Source: Lewinellaceae bacterium (lineage in GTDB: Bacteria > Bacteroidota > Bacteroidia > Chitinophagales > Saprospiraceae). From it: DNA of 64,000 nt. Position numbers and translations under genes: made by a program. The notes under the pieces are model-generated. The model saw only the letters and a list, made by a program, of their open reading frames with translations. It did no database searches and was not told the DNA's origin. The stretch spans positions 1-64,000 of the forward strand of contig JACJYE010000012.1 of assembly GCA_020636255.1 (NCBI GenBank), in the 5' to 3' direction. Below, piece by piece: positions 52,066-61,769 of this stretch; the first letter of the stretch is position 1; every line of letters begins with the position of its first letter.

Positions 52066-54606
52066 ATGTTGCGTTTTCTGCTCATCCCATCTGTTATTTT
52101 TGCTTTTGCAACGGCGGCCTATGCCCAGTTGCTTTCACCCGGCGATTTCCTTCCGCACGAGCACGGCGCCCAATTCACGCCGCACCACCTTGTCGTGGAT
52201 TACTTCCGCCACGTCGCGGCCAACAGCCCCAATGTGATGCTCATGCAGTATGGCAACACCAATGAAGAAAGGCCATTGATACTGGCCTATATCTCCACTC
52301 CCGAGAACCTGGCCCGCCTGGACGACATCCGCCAGAACAACCTCCGCAGAACAGGCCTGCTGCCCGGCGCCGTAGACCCGGCCCTTGGCCAGGCCATCGT
52401 CTGGCTGAGCTGCGGGGTGCATGGCAATGAGGCCGGCGGCACGGAAAGCGCCCTGTCCACCCTGTATGAACTCGTTCGCCCGGACAACCGGCAGGCGCAG
52501 CAGTGGATGCAGAATACCGTCATCATTCTGGACCCCTCCATCAACCCCGACGGCTTCGCCCGCTACACCGACTGGTATCGCCAGGCTGCCTCCCGTTGGG
52601 CCGACCCCGACGGCAATACCTACGAACACGGTGAACCCTGGCCCGGTGGCCGTACCAATCACTACTATTTCGACCTGAACCGCGACTGGGCCTGGCAAAC
52701 CCAGGTGGAAACCCAGCAGCGCATTGCCATATACCAGCAGTGGATGCCGCATATCCACGTCGATTACCACGAACAGTACCCGAACAACCCCTATTACTTC
52801 GCACCTGCCGCCGCCCCATACCATGCGTATGTTTCGGATTGGCAGTCGGATTTTCAGTACGAGATCGGACGAAACAATGCCCGGCACTTCGACCAGCAGG
52901 GCTGGCTGTACTTCACTCGTGAAGAATTCGACCTGTTGTACCCCAGCTATGGCGATACCTACCCTACCTTCAGCGGCGCCATAGGGATGACCTACGAACA
53001 GGCGGGCCATGGCATCGCCGGGCGGGCCTTCATCATGGAAAACAGCGATACGCTGACGCTGCAGGACCGCATAGCCCACCATACGACAACCGCGCTTTCC
53101 ACCATCGAAATGGCCTCCAAAAATGCGGGCCGCCTCATCGAGAACTTCAGCGCCTATTTCGCCAGGGCCAGCAACAACCCCGTCGGGGTATACAAGGCCT
53201 TCATCATCCGAAGCAGCAACACAAAGGCAAAAATAAAAGCCTTCTGCAGCCTGCTCGACAAGAACAATATCCGATACGGCCGCGTAGGAAAAGAGCTGAG
53301 CCTGAGCGCATACAACTACCAAAGCGGCCGTGAGGAACCCATACAGGCCAGGCCAGGCGACCTCGTCGTGAGCGCCTACCAGCCGATGTCGGTACTGGCC
53401 CAGGTGCTGCTCGAACCCGTACCCGTCCTGGAAGACACGCTGACCTACGATATTACGGCCTGGAGCCTGCCCTATGTCTACGGGCTGGAAGCCTATGCCA
53501 CCAAACAGCGGCTGGACCCGGGCTCCGATTTCAGCTTTGGCGCCTATACCAACAACCTGGCATCGGTGGAGTCACCCTATGCCTACCTGGCGGAATGGTC
53601 CTCTTTTCAAAATGCTCGCTTTCTGGGGGCGCTGCTGCAAAAAGGCATCAAGGCCCGCTACGCTACCGGCGCCTTTTCTATTGAAGGGCAGGAATACCCC
53701 ATGGGCACACTCGTCATAACCGCTGCCGACAACCGAAAAATGGAGCCTGCAAAATTCCGTGCGCTTATCGCTGAACTGGCCAGCACTTACGAACAACCCA
53801 TTACAGCGGTTTCTACCGGGTTTTCCGATAGCGGCTTCGACCTGGGGTCCGCCAACCTGGCCTTTATCGACAAGCCCAGGATCGCGATGCTCTTCGGAGA
53901 AGGCACTTACTCTTATAACGCCGGCGAACTGCGGTGCTTTTTCGAGCAGCAGCTGGAGTACCCCGTACACCTCTTTGCGGCGAAAAGCCTGCCCAGCCTG
54001 AAGCTCGACGATTTCAACCTGCTCATCTTGCCGGAAGGCCATTACAACCTGAATGACGAAACCCTCACTGCACTCAACCAGTGGATGAGGCAGGGCGGGC
54101 GGCTCATCGCCATCGGCAGCGCACTCGGTTCCCTGGAAGGCAAAACCGGGTTCAGCCTGTCGCACGACAGTACCCGGGATGAACAACACATGTCGCAGAG
54201 TGATATGCCTGACGACGATATCGAAAAGCTACTGGAACCCTATGCAGGGCAGTCGCGCCGCTACCTCAGCCACGACATCCCGGGGGCCATATTCAAAGTG
54301 CAGCTCGACCAGACACACCCGCTCGCTTATGGGCTGGGCGAAACATATTACACCCTCAAAACGGGGTCGCAGGCATACAAACTGCTCAAGGATACCTGGA
54401 ATGTGGGATATATAGGTGATCATCCGAACCCCATCGGTTTTGCCGGCTCCGTAGCCAGAGAAAGCCTGAAGCATTCCGTCGTATTCGCCCTGGAGTCGAA
54501 AGGCAATGGCGCAGCGATCTATTTTGTGGATAACCCGCTCTTCCGCGGTTTCTGGGAAAACGGCAAACTACTCTTCAGCAATGCTGTTTTTCTGGCCGGG
54601 CAATAA
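52066..54606 (+). CDS. Exported M14 zinc carboxypeptidase-family protein
   Basis: 846 residues from ATG 52066 with signal peptide MLRFLLIPSVIFAFATAAYA. The M14 zinc site is readable: HGNE (H119, E122) with a third His in the IHVDYHE segment (H231 or H235). Substrate-binding SINPDGFARY (~158-167), DLNRDW (~203-208) and the catalytic-Glu region GMTYEQAGH (~345) follow. A C-terminal half of about 450 residues resembles a class I glutamine-amidotransferase-like domain (LAFIDKPRIAMLFGEG, then LILPEGHY), as in large M14 proteins of Bacteroidota. Likely periplasmic or outer-surface peptidase with unknown substrate; no T9SS sorting domain seen. Confidence 0.85.
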   Translation: MLRFLLIPSVIFAFATAAYAQLLSPGDFLPHEHGAQFTPHHLVVDYFRHVAANSPNVMLMQYGNTNEERPLILAYISTPENLARLDDIRQNNLRRTGLLPGAVDPALGQAIVWLSCGVHGNEAGGTESALSTLYELVRPDNRQAQQWMQNTVIILDPSINPDGFARYTDWYRQAASRWADPDGNTYEHGEPWPGGRTNHYYFDLNRDWAWQTQVETQQRIAIYQQWMPHIHVDYHEQYPNNPYYFAPAAAPYHAYVSDWQSDFQYEIGRNNARHFDQQGWLYFTREEFDLLYPSYGDTYPTFSGAIGMTYEQAGHGIAGRAFIMENSDTLTLQDRIAHHTTTALSTIEMASKNAGRLIENFSAYFARASNNPVGVYKAFIIRSSNTKAKIKAFCSLLDKNNIRYGRVGKELSLSAYNYQSGREEPIQARPGDLVVSAYQPMSVLAQVLLEPVPVLEDTLTYDITAWSLPYVYGLEAYATKQRLDPGSDFSFGAYTNNLASVESPYAYLAEWSSFQNARFLGALLQKGIKARYATGAFSIEGQEYPMGTLVITAADNRKMEPAKFRALIAELASTYEQPITAVSTGFSDSGFDLGSANLAFIDKPRIAMLFGEGTYSYNAGELRCFFEQQLEYPVHLFAAKSLPSLKLDDFNLLILPEGHYNLNDETLTALNQWMRQGGRLIAIGSALGSLEGKTGFSLSHDSTRDEQHMSQSDMPDDDIEKLLEPYAGQSRRYLSHDIPGAIFKVQLDQTHPLAYGLGETYYTLKTGSQAYKLLKDTWNVGYIGDHPNPIGFAGSVARESLKHSVVFALESKGNGAAIYFVDNPLFRGFWENGKLLFSNAVFLAGQ

Positions 54607-54622
54607 CAACGTCTTTAGGAAT

Positions 54623-54741
54623 GCTCAAAAAATAATTTGCCGTTTTCGGTGAACAGGCGAAGGGCAAAAGCAGCTGGAATGGCAGAGGACAAGCTCTGAT
54701 CACCGAAATGCAAAGCGGCAACTTATTTTTTGAACGCTGCT
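54623..54741. repeat. Palindromic element with TCAAAAAATAA/TTATTTTTTGA arms
   Basis: The outer arms TCAAAAAATAA (54625-54635) and 54723-54733, and the inner arms TTTCGGTGA (54644-54652) and 54700-54708, are perfect complements around a 47-nt centre. The right end TTTTTTGAACGCTGCT (54726-54741) recurs exactly at 36161-36176. Fills most of the 54607-54829 gap; no gene seen. Confidence 0.7.
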
Positions 54742-54829
54742 TATGTCTTATACCTGCAGAAAGCAACAATCCCTTTGGTGGTGCGGTGAATAAACCGTTA
54801 TCTTTGGAATAGAGGATACCAGTTACCGA

Positions 54830-57800
54830 ATGAAACGCCTGTCCATCAGCTTTTTTGTCTTTTTCCTTTACCTGCACGTCATTCATGCTCAGGTGGCGCG
54901 CGAAGCTATTGCCAATTCCCCTACCCCTCTGAATGAGGTAGAGCTGGTAGCCCTTCCCCTGATCAATAACGAAGCCCTGCTGGAAGCGGAGCTGGCCCGG
55001 CGCGGCCCCGGAGTTGCGCCGCGCTTCGCCGAGGCCATAGACGTAGATATTACCCCTGAGCGCTATGGCCTGTGGGAAATGCTGCCCGGCGGCAAAGCAG
55101 TCTGGCGGTTGCGCATAAGATCCGATGGCGCCCATTCCCTCAATTTCGGCTTTCTCGAATACTATATGCCACCGGGCGCCGAGTTGCTGATCTATACCCC
55201 GGAGGGCCGCCATATCCTGGGCCCTTTTACCCCTTCCGACAACGAACCCCACCAGCAATTGTGGACGCCGGTGTTACCCGGTGATGAGGCGGTGCTGGAA
55301 ATACAGGCGCCGGTACGGCAGCGCGAATACATCCGCCTGCGTTTGGCCACCGTCAACCACGATTTCCTGGGCTTTCTGGAAGTGCTCTCCGGCGCATGCA
55401 ACCTCGATGTCATCTGTGGCGCCGGCAATGGATGGAGCATCGTCGACCTCTACCGTGATGTGATACAATCGGTAGCCGTGTACGGCCTGGGCGGCGATAC
55501 TTTCTGCACCGGCTTCCTGATCAATAATACCCGTCAGGATTGCACGCCCTACTTTATGACGGCCCATCACTGTGGCGTGACAGCCGCCAACGCCCCATCT
55601 CTGGTCGCTTATTGGAACTATCAGAACAGCTATTGCCGGCAGCCGGGCTCTATGTCCAGCGGCGGCCCCGGCGACGGGCAGCTGAACAGCTACAATACCG
55701 GTTCGATATTCCGGGCCAGTTATGCCGCTTCTGACTTTACGCTGGTCGAGCTCGACAGCCCCGTCCCCAACGCTTCCAACGCCTATTTCAGCGGCTGGTC
55801 GCGCGAGTCTACACCTCCGCAGGATACGTTGGCCTGTATCCACCATCCGGATGGAGCGGAAAAGCGCATCAGCTTTTCATTTCACGACGCCTATCCCGGC
55901 TCATGGGGTAGCGGTAGTACTCCCGTGAACAACGGTAACCACCTCATTATCCCCGACTGGGATATCGGTTCTACAGAGGACGGCTCCTCCGGCGCGCCGC
56001 TTTTCAACCGGCAACGGCGTATCGTCGGGCAGCTTCATGGCGGGGCTGCCAGTTGCAGCAATAACCAGTACGACTCTTTCGGCTGGTTCCGTTACTCCTG
56101 GGTTGGCGGAGGCTCCTCCTCTACGAGGCTCAAGGACTGGCTCGACCCCGACAATACCGGGCTGGCCGTGCTGGACGGGCACTGGCTGTCAGACTGTACG
56201 GTAACCGTTACCGTGGCATCTCCGCAGGATGAGGTATGCCTGCCCGGTACGGTACATTTTGAAGTAGAAACCGCCGAGGCATTTACCGTGCCGGTATTCC
56301 TCAGCACACAGGGCCTTCCACCAGGCGCATCGGCAACGTTCAGCCCCAACCCTGCTCCGGCAGGTAGTACCGCCAACCTGTCCGTTACCTTTCCAGGGCC
56401 CTCTCTGCCTAGCGGCGCCATCAATTTTTTGGTCGTCGGGCAGGGCGGTGGCTATTCGGCGACGGCAGAAGCCAGCTTCAGCGCTATCAGCCAGCTACCG
56501 GCAGCGCCCGCCCTGGCCACGCCGGCCAATGGGGAGGTGGGCATGCCCCTGGCGCCCGCCTTTCAATGGGCCGCTGTACCGCTGGCCGACAGCTACGACC
56601 TGCAGGTGGCCTCCGATTCGGCCTTCAACGTACTGGTGGCCACCCACTACGGCCTGACTGCAACTAACTGCGAACATGTCGTCCTCAACCCAATTTCTAC
56701 TTATTACGCCCGGGTAAGGGCGAACAACGTTTGCGGTTCAGGCCCCTGGTCGGCATCGGTACACTGGACGACATCGGCGACAACCTGCCTGTCGAACAGT
56801 TGCACAGCCCCTCCTCAGCCCATATCGTCCGATGGCATTTCCGTGGCGTACTCAGAGATATACATCCCCGAGGACGGGACGGTAGCCTCGATAAGCGTGA
56901 GTGACATCGACATCGACCATAGCTATGTGGGCGACCTTTCGGCCTTCCTGCGTTCCCCTTCGGGCACTACTGTCCAGCTTTTCCACCGCCCGGGAGTTCC
57001 GGCCATTTATTACGGCTGCTGGGGTTCCGGCCTGCAGCTGGGCTTTAACGATGGCGCTTCCCTGACGCAGGCCGATTTCGAGCTGTCCTGTGATTTAGGC
57101 CCTCCTGCCATCGAAGGCGTTTTTCAACCCTTGACCCCGCTTTCTGCCCTGATCGGAGAACCCGTAGCCGGCACCTGGCGCCTCACAGTTATCGACCACC
57201 AGGATCAGGATGGTGGGCAGCTCAACGGCTGGCGGCTCAACCTCTGCCGGGCCTACCCCAGGGAAGCGAAGCTCTTTGGCCTGTCCGACGTAATGGAAGC
57301 CTGCACCGGCCAGGCATCCACGACGGACATCTATATAGGGGCTGGTTTCGAAAGCCCGGTTTCGCTGCACATGATCGGCCTGCCACAGGGCGCTTCTGTC
57401 ACTTTTGCCCCCAACCCTGCGCTACCGGGCCAGCTCACTACTGCCACGTTCAGCAACTTCAGCCAGGCCGGCAGTTTTCCTCTGATCCTCCACGCCGCCG
57501 ACAGCACGCACAATTTCTACCATTTGTTTCAGGCCCAGGCATCAGAGCTGCCGGAAACGCCCCTGCTGTTTACACCCGACGACGAATCACCGCTTTTCCA
57601 GGGCAGCCTCTTCTTCAGTTGGTCGCCGGCGCCTAACGCTGATACCTTTCTCATCGAGATCGCTACCGATATGCTGTTCGGGGAAATTGTTAAAAAGGAT
57701 ATGGTAGCGGAGAATTACTACACCCTGCTTCAAAACCTTCCCGGGGGCGCCTATTTCTGGCGGGTGACGGCCATTAATCGCTGTGGTGGGCAGGTTAGCA

Positions 57801-58096
57801 CCGTTTTTTCTTTTTATTTGGAAGGCACAACAGGCAGCACAGGCTCACTGGAGGCCAAGGGAACCTTCCTGGTTTACCCCAATCCGGCCGACGATGTACT
57901 GAACATCGAATGGCAGGGAGATGGTACGGCCCCCGAAGCTACCGCCAGTATGTATACTATAACGGCGAAGCAACTCGGGCAAACCACGTTCCGCGGATCG
58001 GCAGTGCTGGCCGTTGATCAGTTGCCGGCGGGCATCTACGCCCTGGTAATAGAGGCCGGAGGCGAGCGGTATATCCGGCGCATAGTAGTGCAGTAG
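54830..58096 (+). CDS. T9SS-exported lysyl-endopeptidase-like serine protease with P-domain
   Basis: 1088 residues. Signal peptide (~1-20), then a propeptide-like region. The trypsin-fold protease is of the Achromobacter protease I type: catalytic His in TAHHCG (H246), Asp in ASDFTLVELD (D302) and Ser in DGSSGAPLF (S387), with several paired Cys. Next an Ig-like region (~455-640), including a fibronectin-like LATPANGEVGMPLAPAFQW. A proprotein-convertase P-domain follows (~657-805; DIDHSYVGDLSAFLRSPSG), then another Ig-like region. The C-terminal T9SS sorting domain is ~1012-1088 (VYPNPADDVLNIEW). Secreted or cell-surface protease, probably cleaving after Lys. Confidence 0.93.
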   Translation: MKRLSISFFVFFLYLHVIHAQVAREAIANSPTPLNEVELVALPLINNEALLEAELARRGPGVAPRFAEAIDVDITPERYGLWEMLPGGKAVWRLRIRSDGAHSLNFGFLEYYMPPGAELLIYTPEGRHILGPFTPSDNEPHQQLWTPVLPGDEAVLEIQAPVRQREYIRLRLATVNHDFLGFLEVLSGACNLDVICGAGNGWSIVDLYRDVIQSVAVYGLGGDTFCTGFLINNTRQDCTPYFMTAHHCGVTAANAPSLVAYWNYQNSYCRQPGSMSSGGPGDGQLNSYNTGSIFRASYAASDFTLVELDSPVPNASNAYFSGWSRESTPPQDTLACIHHPDGAEKRISFSFHDAYPGSWGSGSTPVNNGNHLIIPDWDIGSTEDGSSGAPLFNRQRRIVGQLHGGAASCSNNQYDSFGWFRYSWVGGGSSSTRLKDWLDPDNTGLAVLDGHWLSDCTVTVTVASPQDEVCLPGTVHFEVETAEAFTVPVFLSTQGLPPGASATFSPNPAPAGSTANLSVTFPGPSLPSGAINFLVVGQGGGYSATAEASFSAISQLPAAPALATPANGEVGMPLAPAFQWAAVPLADSYDLQVASDSAFNVLVATHYGLTATNCEHVVLNPISTYYARVRANNVCGSGPWSASVHWTTSATTCLSNSCTAPPQPISSDGISVAYSEIYIPEDGTVASISVSDIDIDHSYVGDLSAFLRSPSGTTVQLFHRPGVPAIYYGCWGSGLQLGFNDGASLTQADFELSCDLGPPAIEGVFQPLTPLSALIGEPVAGTWRLTVIDHQDQDGGQLNGWRLNLCRAYPREAKLFGLSDVMEACTGQASTTDIYIGAGFESPVSLHMIGLPQGASVTFAPNPALPGQLTTATFSNFSQAGSFPLILHAADSTHNFYHLFQAQASELPETPLLFTPDDESPLFQGSLFFSWSPAPNADTFLIEIATDMLFGEIVKKDMVAENYYTLLQNLPGGAYFWRVTAINRCGGQVSTVFSFYLEGTTGSTGSLEAKGTFLVYPNPADDVLNIEWQGDGTAPEATASMYTITAKQLGQTTFRGSAVLAVDQLPAGIYALVIEAGGERYIRRIVVQ

Positions 58097-58106
58097 GATA
58101 TTTTGT

Positions 58107-58114
58107 TACATTTG
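58107..58114 (+). promoter_or_regulatory. Candidate -7 element for fahA
   Basis: TACATTTG fits TAnnTTTG, 16 bp before the ATG at 58131. That is close to the start, so the leader would be very short; the -33 partner is not clear. Confidence 0.3.
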
Positions 58115-58130
58115 CCCAAAACCTAGCCAC

Positions 58131-59402
58131 ATGATCCAAGCCAATGACCCTAAGATACGGTCCTGGGTAGAAGTCCCGTCCGATAGCGATTTTCCCATTC
58201 AAAACCTCCCGTTCGGCGTTTTCCGGACGCCGGGCCTGTCACCTCGTATATGCACCGCCATCGGCCATTATGTTGCCGACCTGCAGGTATTGGCGGAGCA
58301 CGGCTTTTTTGACGACCTTGGTGTGCCCCGCCACGTTTTTGCCAGGCCTTACCTCAACGACTTTATCGCCCTTGGGAAGGATGCCACGCGCGCCGTCCGC
58401 AACCGCATTGCCGATATTCTGGATGACAGGCTTGAAGACTGGGACGCCAGCGAACTGGCAGGCTATTTCCTGCACCTGCGCGACGAAGTACAGATGCTGA
58501 TGCCGGTGAAGGTGGGTGATTACACGGACTTTTATTCCAGCAGGGAACACGCTACCAATGTAGGCATCATGTTCCGGGGCAAAGAAAATGCACTCATGCC
58601 CAACTGGCTTCATCTGCCCGTAGGCTACCACGGCCGGGCGTCATCTATTGTCGTGTCGGGCACACCGGTGCGCCGCCCCAAAGGGCAAATGCAGATGGAA
58701 GATGGCGCACCACCAGTGTTCGGCCCGTCCCGGCTGCTCGATTTCGAACTGGAAATGGCTTTCGTCATCGGCAGAGGCAGCCAGCTCGGCACTTCCGTAT
58801 CCACTGCCGAAGCGGAGGATTACATCTTCGGGATGGTTCTGTTCAACGACTGGTCGGCGCGCGATATTCAACGGTGGGAGTATGTGCCGCTGGGCCCTTT
58901 CCTGGGCAAGAGCTTTGCTTCTACCATGTCGCCCTGGGTCGTCACCCTCGACGCCCTCGAGCCTTTCCGCGTAGAAGGCCCCGTTCAATCGCCACAGCCC
59001 CTTCCCTATCTGCAATGCGAAGGCCCCAAAAGTTTTGACATCAGGCTCGAAGTGGATATCATCCCTCAAAGCGGCAAAGGGAAAACCGTTTGCCAGTCCA
59101 ACTTCAGATATCTGTACTGGAGCATGGCGCAACAGCTGGCCCATCATACCGTCAACGGATGCAACCTGCAAATAGGCGACCTCATGGCTTCCGGCACGAT
59201 CAGCGGGCCAACGCCCGATTCTTTCGGCTCCATGCTGGAACTGTCCTGGCGAGGTACCAAGCCCATCCCCATGCCCGATGGCAGCGAACGCAAATTCCTG
59301 CTCGACGGCGACACCGTGGTGATGCGTGGATGGTCTGAAAACGATAGCGGCATCCGGGTCGGGTTCGGAGAAGCCGTGGGAAAAATATTGCCTTCGTTGT
59401 AG
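58131..59402 (+). CDS. fahA: Fumarylacetoacetase
   Basis: 423 residues, standard length. N-terminal SH3-like domain (~15-110; NLPFGVFRTP, then RIGxA-type CTAIGHYV). Catalytic domain with YTDFYSSREHATNVG (metal Asp and Tyr, ~124-138), LPVGYHGRASS (catalytic His, ~161-171), DFELEMAFVIG (metal Glu pair, ~200-210) and NDWSARDIQRWEYVPLGPFLGKSF (~238-261). Cleaves fumarylacetoacetate to fumarate and acetoacetate, the last step of tyrosine and homogentisate breakdown. Other pathway genes are not in this window. Confidence 0.96.
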   Translation: MIQANDPKIRSWVEVPSDSDFPIQNLPFGVFRTPGLSPRICTAIGHYVADLQVLAEHGFFDDLGVPRHVFARPYLNDFIALGKDATRAVRNRIADILDDRLEDWDASELAGYFLHLRDEVQMLMPVKVGDYTDFYSSREHATNVGIMFRGKENALMPNWLHLPVGYHGRASSIVVSGTPVRRPKGQMQMEDGAPPVFGPSRLLDFELEMAFVIGRGSQLGTSVSTAEAEDYIFGMVLFNDWSARDIQRWEYVPLGPFLGKSFASTMSPWVVTLDALEPFRVEGPVQSPQPLPYLQCEGPKSFDIRLEVDIIPQSGKGKTVCQSNFRYLYWSMAQQLAHHTVNGCNLQIGDLMASGTISGPTPDSFGSMLELSWRGTKPIPMPDGSERKFLLDGDTVVMRGWSENDSGIRVGFGEAVGKILPSL

Positions 59403-59450
59403 TGCAGGAAGCTATCAAACATTGGAACACCACAACGCCTTTTAGTAAGC

Positions 59451-60905
59451 ATGAAAAAATGTTACGCCACTACCCTTTTCCTTGCCTTATTTCTGGCCGG
59501 TATCGCGCAACCGGCCTATCAGAAGGCGGCCGATGCATTGGCCGATAGCCCTGCTTTCGCACACGGCACATTGAGCGTATGCGTTATCGATATCGAAAGC
59601 GGGAAGGTGCTGGCCAGCCATGAGGCGAGCCGTAGTGTAGCGCCCGCATCCAACCTGAAGGTGCTGACTACGGCCAGCGCTCTTGCCTTGCTTGGGCCCG
59701 ATTACCGCTTCAAAACAGAACTGCAGGCCGACGGCACGTTCAATGAACCGGACGGGCGCCTGTCGGGCAACCTGTACCTCAGAGGGTATGGCGACCCCAC
59801 GCTGGGCTCGCCGCTCATGGAAGGGGCCGTACCGCTGGAGTCCCTGATGGAACGGCTCCGGCTGGCAGTGCAGCAGCAGGGCATTCGCCGGGCCGAAGGG
59901 CAGATCATCGGCGATGCGTCGCTGTTTGGCTCCGAGGCCTGCATCCCCACATGGCAGTGGGAAGATATGGGCAATTATTATGCTGCCGGCGCCTGGAGCC
60001 TCAACCTGCACGAAAACATGCACTTCCTGCACTTCCAGCAGCGCAGCCAGCTCGGCGCCACGCCGCCGGTTGCCGCTGTGGTGCCAGAAGTGCCCGGCCT
60101 GGTGTTTGTCAACGAACTACGCTCCGCTGCCAGGGGTAGCGGCGACAATGCTTACATTTTCGGCGCCCCTTACCAATACACCCGCTATGTACGCGGTACG
60201 ATCCCCGCTGGCGAAGGGCAGTTCACCATTAAAGGCTCCCTACCCAATGCTCCGTTGCTGGCAGCGCAATACCTGCAGCAGAGCCTGGCCAGCGTGGGCA
60301 TTACATCAGGGGGCGCCGCCGCCCTGTTCGATGCCCCGGCGCCGGCGGGCCGCCGGGTTTTGTATACACATTTTTCTCCTCCATTGGCCGGCATTATAAC
60401 CCGAACCAATATGGAGAGCGTCAACCTGTATTGCGAAGCGATGGTAAAAACGATAGGGCTGGAACAAAAGGGCGAGGGCAGCACAGAAGCGGGGCTGGAG
60501 GCCATAAAGGCCTACTGGGAAAAACAGGGGCTCGACTGGGCGGGGTGCTCACTCGTAGATGGCAGCGGCCTGTCGGAGGCCAACACGGTGACCAGCTATT
60601 TCCTGGCACAGCTCCTGCGCCTGATGGCGCGCCAGGAAGAGCAGCTGTTCAGGCCTTTTTACGAATCGTTGCCCGAAGCCGGGCGATCGGGGCCGCTGAA
60701 GAACGCTTTCAAAGGAACAGCTGCCGAAGGCAGGTTACGGGCCAAGAGCGGAACGCTCGAGCACGTGCGCGCGTATTCCGGTTATGCTACCGCCCGCAAC
60801 GGCAAGCTGCTGGCCTTTTCCATCATCGCCAATAACTACGAAGGTTCCGGCGGGGCCATACGACAGAAACTGGAACAGTTGATGCTTGAACTCTGCCGAA
60901 ATTGA
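59451..60905 (+). CDS. dacB: D-alanyl-D-alanine carboxypeptidase/endopeptidase (PBP4, S13), second copy
   Basis: 484 residues with signal peptide MKKCYATTLFLALFLAGIAQ. S13 motifs: SxxK as SNLK (S67-K70), SVN (S323-N325) and KSG (432-434). The central insert is typical of PBP4. It differs from the copy at 16734-18089 by carrying SVN and KSG in place of SDN and KTG, and by order of neighbours. Periplasmic peptidoglycan trimming or cross-bridge cleavage. Starts 48 bp after fahA, a fortuitous neighbour. Confidence 0.92.
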   Translation: MKKCYATTLFLALFLAGIAQPAYQKAADALADSPAFAHGTLSVCVIDIESGKVLASHEASRSVAPASNLKVLTTASALALLGPDYRFKTELQADGTFNEPDGRLSGNLYLRGYGDPTLGSPLMEGAVPLESLMERLRLAVQQQGIRRAEGQIIGDASLFGSEACIPTWQWEDMGNYYAAGAWSLNLHENMHFLHFQQRSQLGATPPVAAVVPEVPGLVFVNELRSAARGSGDNAYIFGAPYQYTRYVRGTIPAGEGQFTIKGSLPNAPLLAAQYLQQSLASVGITSGGAAALFDAPAPAGRRVLYTHFSPPLAGIITRTNMESVNLYCEAMVKTIGLEQKGEGSTEAGLEAIKAYWEKQGLDWAGCSLVDGSGLSEANTVTSYFLAQLLRLMARQEEQLFRPFYESLPEAGRSGPLKNAFKGTAAEGRLRAKSGTLEHVRAYSGYATARNGKLLAFSIIANNYEGSGGAIRQKLEQLMLELCRN

Positions 60906-61033
60906 CCACCTGGCCGAGTTCTGCCACGGGATAATAGCCCATTTCACCCCGGGAGGCGAAATTTGAAGCAGCTCGGAGAGAAAGCAGGCCCTGAGGAAAA
61001 GAAAAACCCTTACCTTTACGGGAAATAATTGCT

Positions 61034-61756
61034 ATGAAAATGCGAAGATCGCCGCTCTTGTTCCTGTCCTTTCTGATGCTCTCTGCATGGGGCTGCCAGA
61101 ACACTCCCGGCACGGGAGATTCTTCCTACACCCATGAAGATACCACGCTACAGGATGGCGATCCCAATGCGTTCGCCATGCCGAAACCACAATCACCCGG
61201 CATTGACTCCGATTACGTCAATACCAACCGCGTTATCTGGCAAAAGCCCGAAGTGGTTATCAACCTGTTGGGCAACCTTCAAAACAAAACTGTTGCCGAC
61301 ATCGGCGCAGGCACCGGCTTCTTTGCCTTCCGCCTGGCGCAGAAAGCCAAAAAGGTCATAGCCATCGATATCGACCCGCGTTTCATCAATTACCTCGACA
61401 GCGTCAGGGTCCTGGAACTGCCCGAGCAGTACCAGAAGCACCTCGAAACACGCCTGGCACGGGCCGACGACCCCCAGCTCCAGCCCAATGAAGCCGATGT
61501 GGTCATCATCGTCAATACTTTTATGTATATCAAAAACCAGATCCAGTACCTGGAAAACCTCAAGAAGGGCATCACCCCGGGAGGGTTACTGCTGATCATC
61601 GATTTTAAGAAAAAGCGCACGCCGCTGGGGCCGCCTTCCGAAATACGCGTGCCGCTCTTCCAGGTGGAAGACCAACTCTACCAGGCCGGTTATACGAATA
61701 TTCAGACCAATGATACTGCGCTGGATTACCAGTACATCGTAACGGCGAGGAATTAA
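61034..61756 (+). CDS. Lipoprotein-anchored class I SAM-dependent methyltransferase
   Basis: 240 residues; ATG 61034 or 61040. A lipoprotein signal ends in LSAWGC (C21), followed by a disordered Thr/Ser/Asp linker (~22-60). A class I methyltransferase domain follows: VADIGAGTGFFAF (~87-99, SAM-binding glycine loop), AIDIDPRFINYL and a later GGLLLIIDFKKK. The lipobox implies placement outside the cytoplasm, where SAM supply is not known, so either the signal is not used as such or the domain has another role. No small-molecule substrate can be inferred. Intergenic on both sides, 128 bp after dacB. Confidence 0.78.
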   Translation: MKMRRSPLLFLSFLMLSAWGCQNTPGTGDSSYTHEDTTLQDGDPNAFAMPKPQSPGIDSDYVNTNRVIWQKPEVVINLLGNLQNKTVADIGAGTGFFAFRLAQKAKKVIAIDIDPRFINYLDSVRVLELPEQYQKHLETRLARADDPQLQPNEADVVIIVNTFMYIKNQIQYLENLKKGITPGGLLLIIDFKKKRTPLGPPSEIRVPLFQVEDQLYQAGYTNIQTNDTALDYQYIVTARN

Positions 61757-61769
61757 GCGCTTTTTGACG

